Shown: piece by piece, positions 36,131-47,165 of the stretch
How the letters are laid out: the number at the start of each line of letters is the position of its first letter
Numbering within the stretch: the first letter of the stretch is position 1
NCBI RefSeq assembly: GCF_030247195.1
Contig: NC_080670.1
Coordinates: 95,949,416 to 96,013,415 of the forward strand
From: Topomyia yanbarensis
Lineage: Eukaryota; Arthropoda; Insecta; Diptera; Culicidae
Direction of reading: 5' to 3'
Length of the DNA stretch: 64,000 nucleotides
Program-made: the position numbers and the translations under genes
Notes under the pieces: generated by a model
Database searches by the model: none
Told to the model about the DNA's origin: nothing
Seen by the model: only the letters and a program-made list of their open reading frames with translations

Positions 36131-36350
36131 ATTAAACATTAAACATTAAACATTAAACATTAAACATTGAACAATTAACATTAAATATTAGATATTAAAT
36201 ATTAAATGCTACATAATTAATATTCAAATTTAAATATTAAATGCTGAATACTAAATATTAAATATTAATGAGTATTAAATAGTAAATATTGAATAATAAA
36301 TATCAAACATCAAATAGCAAATAGTTAGTTATTATTATATTACATATTGC
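36131..36350. repeat. Remaining satellite and degenerate AT fringe
   Basis: Four to five regular ATTAAAC units, then increasingly irregular ATTAAAT/ATATTAA-like sequence, mirroring the left fringe. Confidence 0.75.
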
Positions 36351-36630
36351 ATGTTACATGTTACAGTTTGTCAATATTTGTAGGAAAGCCAAATACTATT
36401 CCAACGCAATGCCTTGACCGTTGCTTAAATTACACTCAAACTATTTTCCTGTCCGTTTCAATTGTTTATTTATCCATGTACTGTATATATGTCCTTGACA
36501 GAAATGGTTTTACTTCGTGAAATGCATAATTTTGGTTTCATTAGACGCTTATGCATTTTTCATAAGCGAATATATCAATTTCGTAGGTAACTAATAGACG
36601 AGTCTTAAGATTATTATAAAGAATAGTACT

Positions 36631-37259
36631 GTGAAAAGTCAAAAATCGGAACAAAATTAATGGCATTAGTTGTAAGCTATAGGTGTGTTGCAATTGGACA
36701 CTAGCTCTGTTTCAAATGAGGGAGAGTAAATGTAAGTGTTTATTTAAAGTTTATGGACTATTGCCTCATATTCTTTATATATATTTTGCAGCACCTGTAC
36801 AATCTTGTGACATGACTAAATCTGACGATGTATACTTAGAAGAGTTATAGTGCTTGTGAATCTAGAAATGTTTCCAAGCAGGTGATCTTTTTTTCCAATT
36901 GGAGACTTATTTGAACATGTATGCAAACTAATGTTTAAATGTTTAACTAATGTGAAAAGTCAAAAATCGGAACAAAATTAATGGCATTAGTTGTAAGCTA
37001 TAGGTGTGTTGCAATTGGACACTAGCTCTGTTTCAAATGAGGGAGAGTAAATGTAAGTGTTTATTTAAAGTTTATGGACTATTGCCTCATATTCTTTATA
37101 TATATTTTGCAGCACCTGTACAATCTTGTGACATGACTAAATCTGACGATGTATACTTAGAAGAGTTATAGTGCTTGTGAATCTAGAAATGTTTCCAAGC
37201 AGGTGATCTTTTTTTCCAATTGGAGACTTATTTGAACATGTATGCAAACTAATGTTTAA
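36631..37259. repeat. Tandem duplication, two copies of about 308 bp
   Basis: 36631-36938 and 36952-37259 (offset 321) appear identical by eye from 'gtgaaaagtcaaaaatcgga' to 'aaactaatgttta'. They are separated by 'aatgtttaactaat'. No coding. Confidence 0.9.
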
Positions 37260-37898
37260 TGATATTAAAAATATGGCAAGAAAAAAGGCAAAAAATATTC
37301 TTATTCACAATTATTAGACCTTATGACAATTCCTATCTTAAATTCACATTTCACCATGATGCATAATATAAGTATATTCACACAAAAATCTTAAGAACAT
37401 CCTCAGAAATCTTTAAATATGACTTATGAAATTCGTAAGCGGCTCGATGGTCAACTTCCCCTCTAAATCATTAAACACGCTTATGATTTCTGTATGGGAT
37501 ACTTCTGGCGCAAATTCATAAGTGGTTCTTATGGAATTCGATAGACATTTTAGCGCGGTGCAGCTAACTATTAAATAACTCTGGAGAAAATTTTCAATAG
37601 GGCTTAAGTAACATAAACTTTCCTCTAATTTTACGGAGCAAATAAGGAAAAGGTCGTTCCTGTATTCTTTTTATCTTCTGACAGCAAGCCGAAGTAAAAA
37701 GGAGCTAATATTTTTGCTCCTGTTTGTTCCGGAGCATCTTCCGTGTACTGGAACGAACCTGGTATTAGCTGATAAGCGGTGTACCCCGAAAGATCCGCCA
37801 TTCAAAAAATAGTCTTGTTTGATTCAATACACTGCGAATGTTGGATTCATTATAACCTGTTTTTAGATATTATCACCAGGGCGTATTTGTGATGCTAG
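37260..37898. other. No gene seen
   Basis: AT-rich sequence with frequent stops in all frames. No repeat termini were recognised. Confidence 0.4.
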
Positions 37899-38390
37899 GT
37901 GTCTCCCGTCATAATGGAAGTAGTTGGAACAGTTGCTGTTGTTTCTGAATCTGAATCATGTGTTCGTGGGTGCTGCGCTGTAACCTTACAGTTTACTTTT
38001 GAGGGGCTGTTGGCTGCTGTAGTACCGATTGAATACAATGAACACAGTTGGCAGATTGACAGATTCAGGATGTTGGGTGGAAGGATATTTTGTAGGGTCT
38101 GACTGTTGTTAGGAATTGGGTCTTTATGTTAATGATTCTAGTAGGGGTGGTTGGTTGCTAAGTTTGTTTTTGTTGAGACCAGAACCGCTGTTGACGCTGG
38201 AGCACGTGAAATTGTGGTTGTGCTCGTCATACTATTGCCTTGGAACCTGAAGTTGCTGCAAATGCGTTTAGTTGTACTTACGTGTTTTGTGAGAAACAAA
38301 ATGTTAGCACTGTTACTATTCCGCTTGCTGTTAGCTTTAAATAAACTAGCTAAAATTTTAGGAATCTCTGTTCCGCCAACAGCGCAAGAC
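37899..38390 (-). pseudogene. Decayed Q-rich coding relic, copy 1
   Basis: Shared landmarks with 42943-43335 on the same strand include 'ttttgaggggctgttg' (38001 and 43238), a 'gattgaat'-like segment and 'ccaggatgttg' (near 38067 and 43317). Minus-strand reading gives Q-rich pieces such as SVLQQPTAPQK. Frames are broken. It resembles a fragment of a glutamine-rich nuclear protein; the family is not recognised. Confidence 0.4.
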
Positions 38391-38409
38391 AAAACAATAA
38401 TCAAACGTC

Positions 38410-38690
38410 ATTTTTGTTTTTTTTTTTTTATCTCCACCTGTCAAAATTCCGCAAGCATCCGAGCGGAATAATACATCCGATCATTATTTCGCAAGAAAAA
38501 AGTCAGCCTTGGTGACAGCGCATAGAAAGCAGCGCTATCTCGCGGAAGTTAAATCAAACTTATCGTTTATTGAACCGTGTCTCGGCTAACTGCAGTTTTC
38601 GTTATCGTTTTCGCGAGAGCTGCGTACCGCTTACGAAATGAAAACGAACAAATTTTTCGCAAGCATTTCGCGGCGTTTTTTATGCATAAG
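38410..38690. repeat. Dispersed repeat R, copy 1
   Basis: 'cttggtgacagcgcatagaa', 'cgttatcgttttcgcgagag' and 'ctgcgtaccgcttacgaaat' recur at 43545-43815 in the same order and orientation. Differences are about 10%. It follows the Q-rich relic in both places. Confidence 0.8.
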
Positions 38691-38693
38691 CTT

Positions 38694-38855
38694 AGTATGC
38701 ACCTCTTGCGAAATAAGGTCGCGAAATATTTTTCCTTCTTCCGTGCGGAATTTTGACATTTGCTCGCGAAAACTAGTCTGTGTGTTTGCTGTTAGATGTC
38801 GCTTTTGATAACTGGAAAACGACATCAGCTGTTGTTTGTTTATTTCTTTTTTATA
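38694..38855 (-). pseudogene. Fragment shared with the CACTA N-terminal frame
   Basis: Minus-strand reading gives SFREQMSKFRTEEGKIFRDL, continuing ISQEVHTKL, the same as in 25603-26232. Identity stops at 'aagcttagtatgc' (about 38685-38700), after which repeat R follows. Confidence 0.7.
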
Positions 38856-40215
38856 TTTCTGTTGTCATTTAAATGTTTTAAATGATGTATTTTATTAATT
38901 CATCACGGATGTGTATGAAATCGGTAACAATTGTAAACCTATTTGCCATTCATGAAGCTCTCAGGGAAGTGACGTACTCAGCGTGAATCATATTTCGAGA
39001 ATGATTAATCATAATGCTTATTTGTGACGGTTCCGGATGTCTCGGGGAAGTTCAGTCTGACCAATTTAGACAGCACAATTCCTGCAATCGGAAATTTAAA
39101 TCATTGGCTGGCCAATTTCTATCTAAATTGGCTGCTTCTACCGGTTCTAGAAGACCCAGGGAAATGATCGAAATTCGCTCAAACCAAATCTATTGTAATT
39201 GTCCGAATCGTAAGTCTAAATCGGCGTTTGACCATTAAGAAGCAAATCTGATTGCCTTGGCCGCCTTTACCGCTTTCACAAGTCTCGGGGAAACTACCTT
39301 TCGAAACACGTTTCGGAATCCGGAAATATAACGCAAATATAACAACCGACTCCGACTCAACCGGTTTCAGGTCGAACCAAACCCTAGGCTTTAAACTACG
39401 TTAAAAATCGATTATGATAACAATGGCTACTACTAAAGGTTCCGGAAGTCTCGGGGAATGCTACCAATAATCAGTACGGATACAAACCTATTTTTGGTAT
39501 AACAATTGTGAGAATCGTAATTGAAATTTATTGCCATAAGTAATTCGTGGTAATTCTTATTGCATGAAACACTAAGGAATTGCGCATATTGCTACTACTT
39601 GTATTACTACCGCCAGAAGCATAATTGTCCCATGTGTATAGGGATTCCCATAGAACATGGGACAGTTTTGCTTCTAGCGGCAGAATACCTCACACAAAAA
39701 TGCTGTTCAAGTCTGATATTACACCGAAAGTTAGACGAATTAACTGAATTCTAATTTGATGGTCAAATTGACCCTGTATGTAAATTATGGAAAAGATGTT
39801 ATAAGCCTTTTACAATCAGTCATAATCCAATAATACGTTATAATCCATTTAAAACGAGTGTATTGCTAGTTAGGCACTTTTCAATCAGTTAGGTCTTTTC
39901 ATAAACAGTTCGGTCATAAAAATCAATTTAGCCCTTTTATAAATTGTTGTAAAATCGCTATCAAAATTCTTCATAATCAAATGTTGCGTTATGTACGTGC
40001 TCGGGTAGATATTTGTTAATGGAAAACATGAAATTTCAATTTGTTACATTTTGTGGTTAGGCCCTTTTCAAATGTTTGGATAGAACTGGGTAGAGATTGT
40101 AATTGTAAATTTATTAGCTTGCGATACCCTGCTGGTTACATTTGTAAATTAAAAAAATATAAAATTATAAATTCAGAATCCAAACAAGTATGACCAGTAG
40201 CTGGTCGAAAACACT
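38856..40215. other. Non-coding stretch with diverged repeat motifs and a hairpin
   Basis: 'ggttccgga(t/a)gtctcgggga' recurs at 39028 and 39439, with related 'gtctcggggaa' at 39282, suggesting a decayed dispersed repeat. 39609-39678 forms a hairpin. No supported gene. Confidence 0.45.
39609..39678. repeat. Imperfect hairpin, 26-bp arms
   Basis: CCGCCAGAAGCATAATTGTC(CCATGT) pairs with the inverse at 39653-39678 with about four mismatches around an 18-nt loop. It could be a very short MITE. Confidence 0.65.
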
Positions 40216-42199
40216 TTACGGTGCGATCTTTTCAATTTCGTCCGAGTTCTCCGCGTCTAGCAACTGAATCTTTTTCCGGAAGTGTTTTTTGATTGATCTG
40301 CAAATCATCATGTTTCGATCACTGCCCACTAGGTTGATGGTGATTCCGTTCTGTTAAAGAAGTGGAAAGAAATACAATCTATAGGATCACAAGAATGAGT
40401 CACACTTACCGAATCTACCGGTGCGTCTAATTCGATGTAGATACGTTTCGCAATCGGCTCGTCCCTGCTAATCCATCGGCAGGTCGAAGTTGACGACAAT
40501 GGTCACCTGTTCGACGTCGATACCTAAGACGAAAGAATCTCTCCGTAACCTGGTGCTGTAGCCAGAATCAAGTGGTGGAACTTACCCCTGGACAAAACGT
40601 TCGTTCCAACCGTTGCTCCACCATTAGATTACCGGACAGTACCGCTACCGAGTGACCATCCTGGGACATCCTGCAGGTCAACCAACCGGCCGTTTTTCGT
40701 ACCTGTTTCGATCGATTAACAGTTCTGAAAATAAGTTTAATTGGACGTTTACAACTGTCCTATACATCATATGACAGAAAATGATCGCTTGTCCGACGGT
40801 AATCACACAATTTCTCGTCCTGGTTGCGGAACTTGACGTAGTACTGTTTGATGTTATCGAGTGATTCTTGCTCCCGCGCCTGCCGAATGACGATCGGATT
40901 GGGTACGATGTACTCGGCAAACTCCATTACCTCGCGCTCGTACGTGGCCAAGAAGAACACCGACCATAACACCCGCCTCGTCCAGTACAAAAAGGAAAAA
41001 CTAGGTCGTACGTCCTGAACTTTATACCCCAGTCAATTAGCTTGCCGGGTGTTCCGATGATGATATGATTAGTCAGCTTCGCCCCTTTGACGGTCTCCTC
41101 ACCGCGAACGGCGTAAGGAAGTTTGATTTCCGGACAAAACTTTGCCATTTTGGCAGCTACTTCCCCCTTCTGAATTGCCAGCTCATACGTGGGGGAAAGG
41201 CAAATCACCTGCAGATAGTTTTTTAACTGATGGACTCAACTGTGCATTGCCAGCATAAAGGCAGCGGTTTTTCCTGTTCCCGACTGACTCTGGGCGATTA
41301 TATTCCGTGGCGGACCGGCCAACAGAGCCATCTCCTGAATCTTGGAAGGGCGTTGAAACCCATCGCATAGACTCCCTGAAGTAATCCCGGCTTCACGTGC
41401 AAAACTTCGAAAGTTTTAACCAACCAACCGGCGAAGAAGAATCCTTTCGCTGCACCTTCAGATCCAGCTTTGATTCTACTAGACCTTAGTGAACATCTTT
41501 CATTAGCAAACTTGCATCCGCCGGGCTAAAAGATTAGTCACGGATAATTTTAAAGCTGATACTAAATATTTCGGGAGAAAATTTAGAATAGGACGTAAGC
41601 AACAATGAGATTCTCTTTGGGGTCTTTCTCTTCTGTTTGTTACTCGGTCGTTTCAATATTTAGTACTCAACTCTTTGCCTAATATTTTAGTAAAAACCAT
41701 CGGCTATGTACTGGAAAATTAGTGCAAAGTGTTATAGTGACGTCATAATCGAAAGAGAAAGTGAACAAAGAGAGGCTGTCAATGTTCCTTATGTCCTAAT
41801 CAAAATTTTCTGCAGATTTCGACTTACTTGAATGCCTCTGCATCTTCCGCGGAGGAAGGTGTTTCTCCATTTTCTCTTGCAGCTTGTTTTTCTTCAGGAG
41901 CTGCTAGAGTCAATTTCTGTAGCTACCGAACTCCAAACATCAGGTGCAGCTTTGGTTCTACTGCCGGTGGACGAGGTTTTTCCGCATTCTCTTTCTCTGG
42001 ACTGCCAGCCGCCGGCTCTGAATCCTTATCCTTGATGATATGTACTCAGTTCGCTAACCTATTTGTATTGAAAAGAAAAATTCAAATCCCATCCCAATGA
42101 TCGCTTCAAAAATAGGTTATAACAAAAAAAACACTTACCGAGTGCAGAAATTTCTTGATCCGTCGTCTTTTTGACCCAGTTATCGGCAGCGCTTGCCAT
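40216..42199 (-). pseudogene. DDX19/Dbp5-type DEAD-box RNA helicase pseudogene, introns retained
   Basis: Dbp5/DDX19 is an ATP-dependent helicase that remodels mRNPs at the cytoplasmic face of the nuclear pore. The ATG at 42199 opens exon 1 (MASAADNWVKKTTDQEISAL, donor GTAAG at 42134-42138). Further exons read CRKDSSSP-like N-terminal sequence, Walker A AQSQSGTGKTAA (near 41290), ICLSPTYELAIQ and IIIGTPGKLIDWGIKF (41208-41020). Then come YEREVMEFAEYIVPNPIVIR, QAIIFCH and the C-terminal HFRKKIQLLDAENSDEIEK with TAA at 40216-40218. GT-AG introns survive, so this is a duplicated and not a retroposed copy. Damage: a TAG in exon 2, a TAA before GLVESKLDL, frameshifts, DEAD read as DEAG, and loss of about 25 residues between that box and the SAT motif (now LAT). 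No functional helicase is expected. Confidence 0.88.
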
Positions 42200-42942
42200 C
42201 GTTTCGATCGGGTATTAAAATTCAATAGCAAGGTACAAAGTATGGGAAATCGTCCTGAATCAGCACGGGTACTGTCCCTCGGGTGGTTTATTCCTTGCAA
42301 TTCGCTGAAATTTTGACCAGAGCGACCTTGCGGAAAAAACGATGCCTTCTTTTGCCTGCTCACTTCCCTGCCATGAAACCGATGATGAGCGCTTATTCCA
42401 AACGGTTAGCCGATTGAAGATGACGTGCCATTATGTTTGTTCTGTGAATTGATAAGGACATTTAGATATACAAAGGAATGTTTGGAGGAGGGATGCTACT
42501 GGTAAATACATACCGAAAGAGAAAGTCCTTTCCGAGCATCTTGATGTTGTGTTTTCTGTTGGCCCATTATCACAGCGTTCTCTTGCTGGGTGATTACCAT
42601 GATATTATGTTGTTGGTGTTCGATCTGAAAAAAATCATAATAAAAAAATATCCGTAAATGAGTGAACTCGAGCTTTTTAAAGAAGAATAGGGTATTACAT
42701 TACAATGTACTAAACACGGTACTGATCCTTTCGAAATAAAAAAGGTAATAAAAATGTCTCACCTTGCCGCACCAACTGAATAAAAAAAGTCCTGCACACC
42801 GCATGGTACAGTATAGTATGCTGCTGCTAGTGTTTGAATGTGCTGTTGCTCTTTTTTGCAGTTGGTAAATCTACATTTGGGTTGGATCTATTGCACTAAT
42901 TGCGGTTGCTGACCAGGTTGTACCGTCGGTTGAACGTTATTG
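42200..42942. other. No supported gene
   Basis: 42200-42380 would be the 5' flank of the helicase copy. The rest contains scattered short Q- or N-rich readings in broken frames that may extend the Q-rich relic. Confidence 0.35.
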
Positions 42943-43335
42943 CTACCGACCTTTAGGATGATGGTCATGGTCTGGAAGAAATCTTAATTTTCTGATGTTG
43001 TGGTTGAAGGTGGTTCTGCTGCTGAGCTTGCTGTGAAATGTTGGCGATAAGCACTCGAATAGTGATTGCTTGCTGCTGCTGGAATGGAACCACGAGCACT
43101 GTGTAGGCAGTGATATTTTCAAAAATAGTGGCAGACATGTTTTAAGGCAGAATGTGCCGATGAAATGTTTTCCGATGTGTCCATCATTCGTAAACTCCTG
43201 TTGTTCGTTTGAGCAGTAATTGCTATGTGGTCCTTTTTTGAGGGGCTGTTGCTGGATTTGGAGTAGTTGGTACTGCTGCGGTTGTATCGATTTAATGTTG
43301 GTTGGCTGATTGCCAGATCCAGGATGTTGAGACAA
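42943..43335 (-). pseudogene. Decayed Q-rich coding relic, copy 2
   Basis: An open frame of 130 codons starts MSQHPGSGNQPTNIKS, then QPQQYQLLQIQQQPLKK. Other frames continue ANISQQAQQQNHLQPQHQK, indicating frameshifts. It is homologous to 37899-38390. A glutamine-rich regulator-like protein is likely, but identity is unknown. Confidence 0.4.
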
Positions 43336-43544
43336 GATTAGTTGAGCTGATTTGCTTTGTTTGGGTGTGCTGCAAATAATATTAATTATTTAAATTTAAT
43401 TGTTCAAAACTAGAAACAATCACTTCCAGTAATATTTTTAAACTTACCATTCAAATTCGAAAATTTCGAAAATTTTTAATATTGAATTTCTAAACCACGA
43501 AATTTTGACAGGTTGCGATGAAAAAAATTGCCAATCTTGTGTTT

Positions 43545-43920
43545 TCTTATATTTTTTCATTGCAACCTGTCAAAATTTCGCGAGCCTCCGTGCGAAATAA
43601 TACCGCTGACCATTATTTCGCAAGGAAAAAGTTTGCCTTGGTGACAGCGCATAGAAAGCAGCGCTGTCTCGCGGAACTATTATGAAACTTATCGTTTGTC
43701 GAACCGTGTCTCAGCTAACTTCATTTTTCGTTATCGTTTTCGCGAGAGCTGCGTACCGCTTACGAAATGGAAACGAAATTTTTTTTCGCGAACATTTCGC
43801 GACGTTTTTTATGCATAGGTTTTGTATAGGAAATTTCATTTCGCAAGAGGTGCATACTTAGCTATAGGTTTTGTATAGGAAATTTCATTTCGCAAGAGGT
43901 GCATACTAAGCTATAGGAGG
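43545..43920. repeat. Dispersed repeat R, copy 2, with an inverted junction
   Basis: 43545-43815 matches 38410-38690. Next to it a 52-bp unit is repeated in tandem (43816-43916). The unit contains 'tttcgcaagaggtgcatact', the inverse of sequence at about 38693-38715 and 25985-26005. The order is therefore R followed by an inverted fragment. Confidence 0.7.
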
Positions 43921-44096
43921 GAGCGCAGTGCTAAATATTAACAACAAAGCACTAACTCTGGTATCTGAAATAAAAATAAATGAAACAGAATAGGTGTGAC
44001 TAATTTCAGTTAACGATTTGATATAGATTATTTCTTTTTTTATTGATTATATTTCAGATTTTTTCATATTACTTTTCCAAAAGATACCCAGTAAAG

Positions 44097-44252
44097 TTCA
44101 GCCGGAAATGAACTGGAGTTCTGGCTGGTTCCAGTTCGCATTCCGGCTCCAGTGACACAACCGATTCTAACTAGAATCGGTTGTCACTGGAGCTGGAGTA
44201 CGAACTAGAACCAGCCAGAATTTCGGTTCATTTCCGGCTGAGCTTAACTGGG
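44097..44252. mobile_element. 156-bp near-palindromic MITE, CCCAGT termini
   Basis: The left arm (CCCAGTAAAGTTCAGCCGGA...) and its inverse (ending 'agcttaactggg') pair over most of their length, with the centre at 'gattctaactagaatc'. Relatives lie at 52690-52805 and 62796-62955. Confidence 0.8.
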
Positions 44253-45050
44253 CACTCATGGTATTCGAATAGTCTAAATGATATAATTTTAAAATTAAAT
44301 AGGTTGGCAATGATAAAGATGTACAATTATTGAGAAACTCAATTTTTTATTTAATCTTTACCTTGATTTAATTAGCTCATAGCCTTTTGATGATAATGAA
44401 CTGGGGAAGAAAACCACATTGATAACAAATTCTAGAAAGCAAACTCAATTCTCGTTTTACTCAAAATTTACTCCCATTATCATATCATATACAAAGCCAC
44501 TAAGTCCAGTACATCATGACGCACATCCGTTTTTGGATCTAAGAACGTACGCTTGTGTGTCAATATATTCCGAATCTTGTGACGCAATTTTTTCAAAATT
44601 TTCGTTAGAACATCCCAATAGCAGTGTACAATTCGATTTTCGGATGCTGTTACAAGCGTAAATTGTTTTGTATCCTTATGACAGCATAATTCTTGTCTCG
44701 AACGATATGAAGCACGGTATTTTGATTTCTAACGTTCTGACGTGCTCATATTTTTCGATATTATAATTTTCTTGTACATCATATGGCATTTTTGTTTCAA
44801 CATCGTACGACACCTTTGCAGTGTAAAAACCCAAAATAACGGTTTAAAAGCAGTTTGTTTGTCTAAAGATGGCCAATATTGACCAATTGCAGAATATAAG
44901 GTCAGTCTTTCTGTAAAACCTACAATTCACCAAATATTTTAATATAGTAATAATTGGCAGGATCACTTGGACTAGATTATGCAGTTTTTTACATGGATTT
45001 GCATGCAATCTATAAAAGAGCCTTTTTGATTTCTCACAAATATATCAAAC
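44253..45050. other. No gene seen
   Basis: AT-rich. The 80-codon open frame at 44419-44661 has no recognisable motif. Confidence 0.4.
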
Positions 45051-45059
45051 TAGCTAATA

Positions 45060-45300
45060 CCCATCGCGCGTTGCTTCGATTTTCGACGAAGTAGGGGAAA
45101 ACACAATTTGTTCCGTAGCGCCATCTAACGGGCAGATAATCCCCCACCAATAGCACACAAACACGCTCCATCACAAATGCCTACTGTGTATAAATTCTCA
45201 CGGAAATCGGTTAAGCCGTTTGGGAGTCTATAAATCATATACATTCAAACATTGACTTTTATATATATATAGATAGATAGATAGATATAGATAGATATGT
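45060..45300 (+). repeat. Probable LINE 3' tail ending in GATA microsatellite
   Basis: 'aaatcggttaagccgtttgg' followed by 'gagtctataaatcatataca' and then (gata)n at 45268-45297 has the form of arthropod non-LTR tails with short tandem ends. No coding sequence remains. Confidence 0.45.
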
Positions 45301-45389
45301 TTTGGCTTCTCTAAGGCAGTTGCAAACTTATTGCCACCAATGTTTTGGGCTTCGCGGGCTGTGGCCACCAAGAATTTATATTGATTCTG

Positions 45390-46496
45390 GAAGAACGAAG
45401 TCGGCTGTCTCAGTCTAGATAATCAAAACAAGGGTTTCTTACTACCCGACGTTTCGGCCTTTGGTGGTGGCCTTTTTCTAGGGAAACTACAATTTTATTG
45501 GAGAGGAACATTAACATAAATACATAAAAACATGAAGACAACATGAGGACAGATTGGGTTTACATTGTGAACTTACTATAGTCTATTGTTTATCGCCAAA
45601 ATGTCGCTGTCCGACAGTACGGTGTCTGGTGAATGTGTCTGGATGCATGAAAAATGTGCTTCTGGGTGCGCGAAACTAATGTGAATTTGCATTTAAAATT
45701 TTTATCGATCTATATTGGGCCACTACTACACTGCTTGACGGTTGTTTGAAAATTGAAAATAGGTTTGACGTGCAAAGCTCACACTCCGCTATCTTGGCCC
45801 AAAACATCTACGGATGAAGCTTTTGGCACTATGGTATTAGTATAACTAGAGGCTTTTTTATTATTTGGCTTTTGTCTACTACTACCCTGACTTGTTTTGA
45901 CAGAGTGTAAGATCCCAGCGTAAGTGGTGTTGAGGCCCTGTACATCGGTGCGATGGTTTGCGGTGTTGGCTGTGTTGGTGATGTGGCACATCTCCAACAG
46001 TGGTAATGCTGATGATCGGAAAGCTCTGTCGATGATCTTCGTTTGATTAAGCGCAAAGCTGTGTCCGTGTTTAATCATGTGATGGATGAGTGCTGTTTTC
46101 TCCCCCAAGCTGGCGATTTCTTGGTCTGCGTGTTCTGGTGGGTTGTTAGTGAGGCTGGAATATTTGACCTATGGCCACTGAGTCTAGTGCGGAGTTGGTT
46201 TTTGGTCATACCAATATATGACTTGCTACATCCCTCACAAGGGATACCGTATATATGACATTGGATTGTTGTAATGGTTCTACGCTGTCTTTGACCTGTG
46301 GTAGTATGCCCCTGGTTGTTTTGATCGGTCTGTGGGCTAATTTTACTGCTGGGTAATCTGCTTGTAGTTTCCCTTGAAAAAGGCCACCACCAAAGGCCGA
46401 AACGTCGGGTAGTAAGAAACCCTTGTTTTGATTATCTAGACTGAGACAGCCGACTTCGTTCTTCCAGCACCATATACCAGTCGTAATCTACATAAT
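45390..46496 (-). mobile_element. Penelope-like element, truncated, with inverted terminal segments
   Basis: About 90 bp at 45390-45482 ('gaagaacgaagtcggctgtc', 'tactacccgacgtttcggcc') recurs inverted at 46376-46466. Between them lies the GIY-YIG region on the minus strand. The insertion is flanked by 'ttatattgattctg' (45376-45389) and 'ttatatattgattctg' (46499-46514), a plausible target duplication of about 14 bp. The reverse transcriptase is absent. Confidence 0.75.
45779..46350 (-). pseudogene. GIY-YIG endonuclease domain of a Penelope-like element
   Basis: Minus-strand reading gives TITTIQCHIYGIPCEGCSKS and then YIGMTKNQLRTRLSGH, with the two-Cys linker typical of Penelope-like elements between the GIY and YIG halves. 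A frameshift near 46130 leads to the C-terminal part from ATG 46108: KTALIHHMIKHGHSF, KIIDR and LLEMCHI, ending at 45779. The domain would nick the target. With no reverse transcriptase and a shifted frame it is inactive. Confidence 0.75.
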
Positions 46497-46879
46497 CTTA
46501 TATATTGATTCTGTTTAATTATTTTGTTTGAGAATCAAAACCCATTTTTTCTGAACCAATTATTCACACGAAACTTCTAGGTTAATAATTGTCACTATGA
46601 GAAAATATCCTTTGAAGTTTACATGTACTTACGTCTGTGAAAATGAAAAACATAGTAAACCATTTCATACATTTTTGTCGACACCTCTTCGAATTGAGAA
46701 AACAGCAGATACTAAACAATTTTGTCATACTGATCGCAGTGGTAGGGCAAATTTTTGCATGTCAAAATTAATTAACATTCTCGAATCTGATATGGAACAA
46801 TTACGCATAACGATGTACTGCTAGCAGAGGCAAAAATAGTATATACAATGTTGGTCTAAGATAGCGGCAACCATATTGC

Positions 46880-46990
46880 CACCAACATTTCTATGCTTCG
46901 CGGGCAGTGGCAATTATATTGCCACCAACGTTTTGGGCTTCGCGAGCAGTGGCAACTATATTGCCCCCAAGATTAATTATTTTCGAAAGA
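46880..46990. repeat. Short tandem repeat, unit about 52 bp
   Basis: 'attgccaccaacgttttggg' with 'cttcgcg(g/a)gcagtggcaa' recurs two to three times. A single related unit lies at 45329-45370 before the Penelope-like insertion. That insertion therefore split a pre-existing repeat array. Confidence 0.75.
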
Positions 46991-47165
46991 ACAAAATACG
47001 TACGTGTATTAAATTATGTAAACTTTGATTTCTGTTATAGTATGTATTGATTCCTTGCTCAATTTCCACGGCCTTTTAAAGGGTTAAGCAAAACTTAAAA
47101 CAAACATGCCAACAATGTCCCATACTTTACTCACTCACCAAACATTGGTTCTTCATAACCTGCTA
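46991..47165. other. No gene seen
   Basis: AT-rich spacer. Confidence 0.4.

Noticed and set aside
39609..39678. A microRNA precursor
   Set aside because: The arms have mismatches and no small-RNA data are available. A short MITE is at least as likely.
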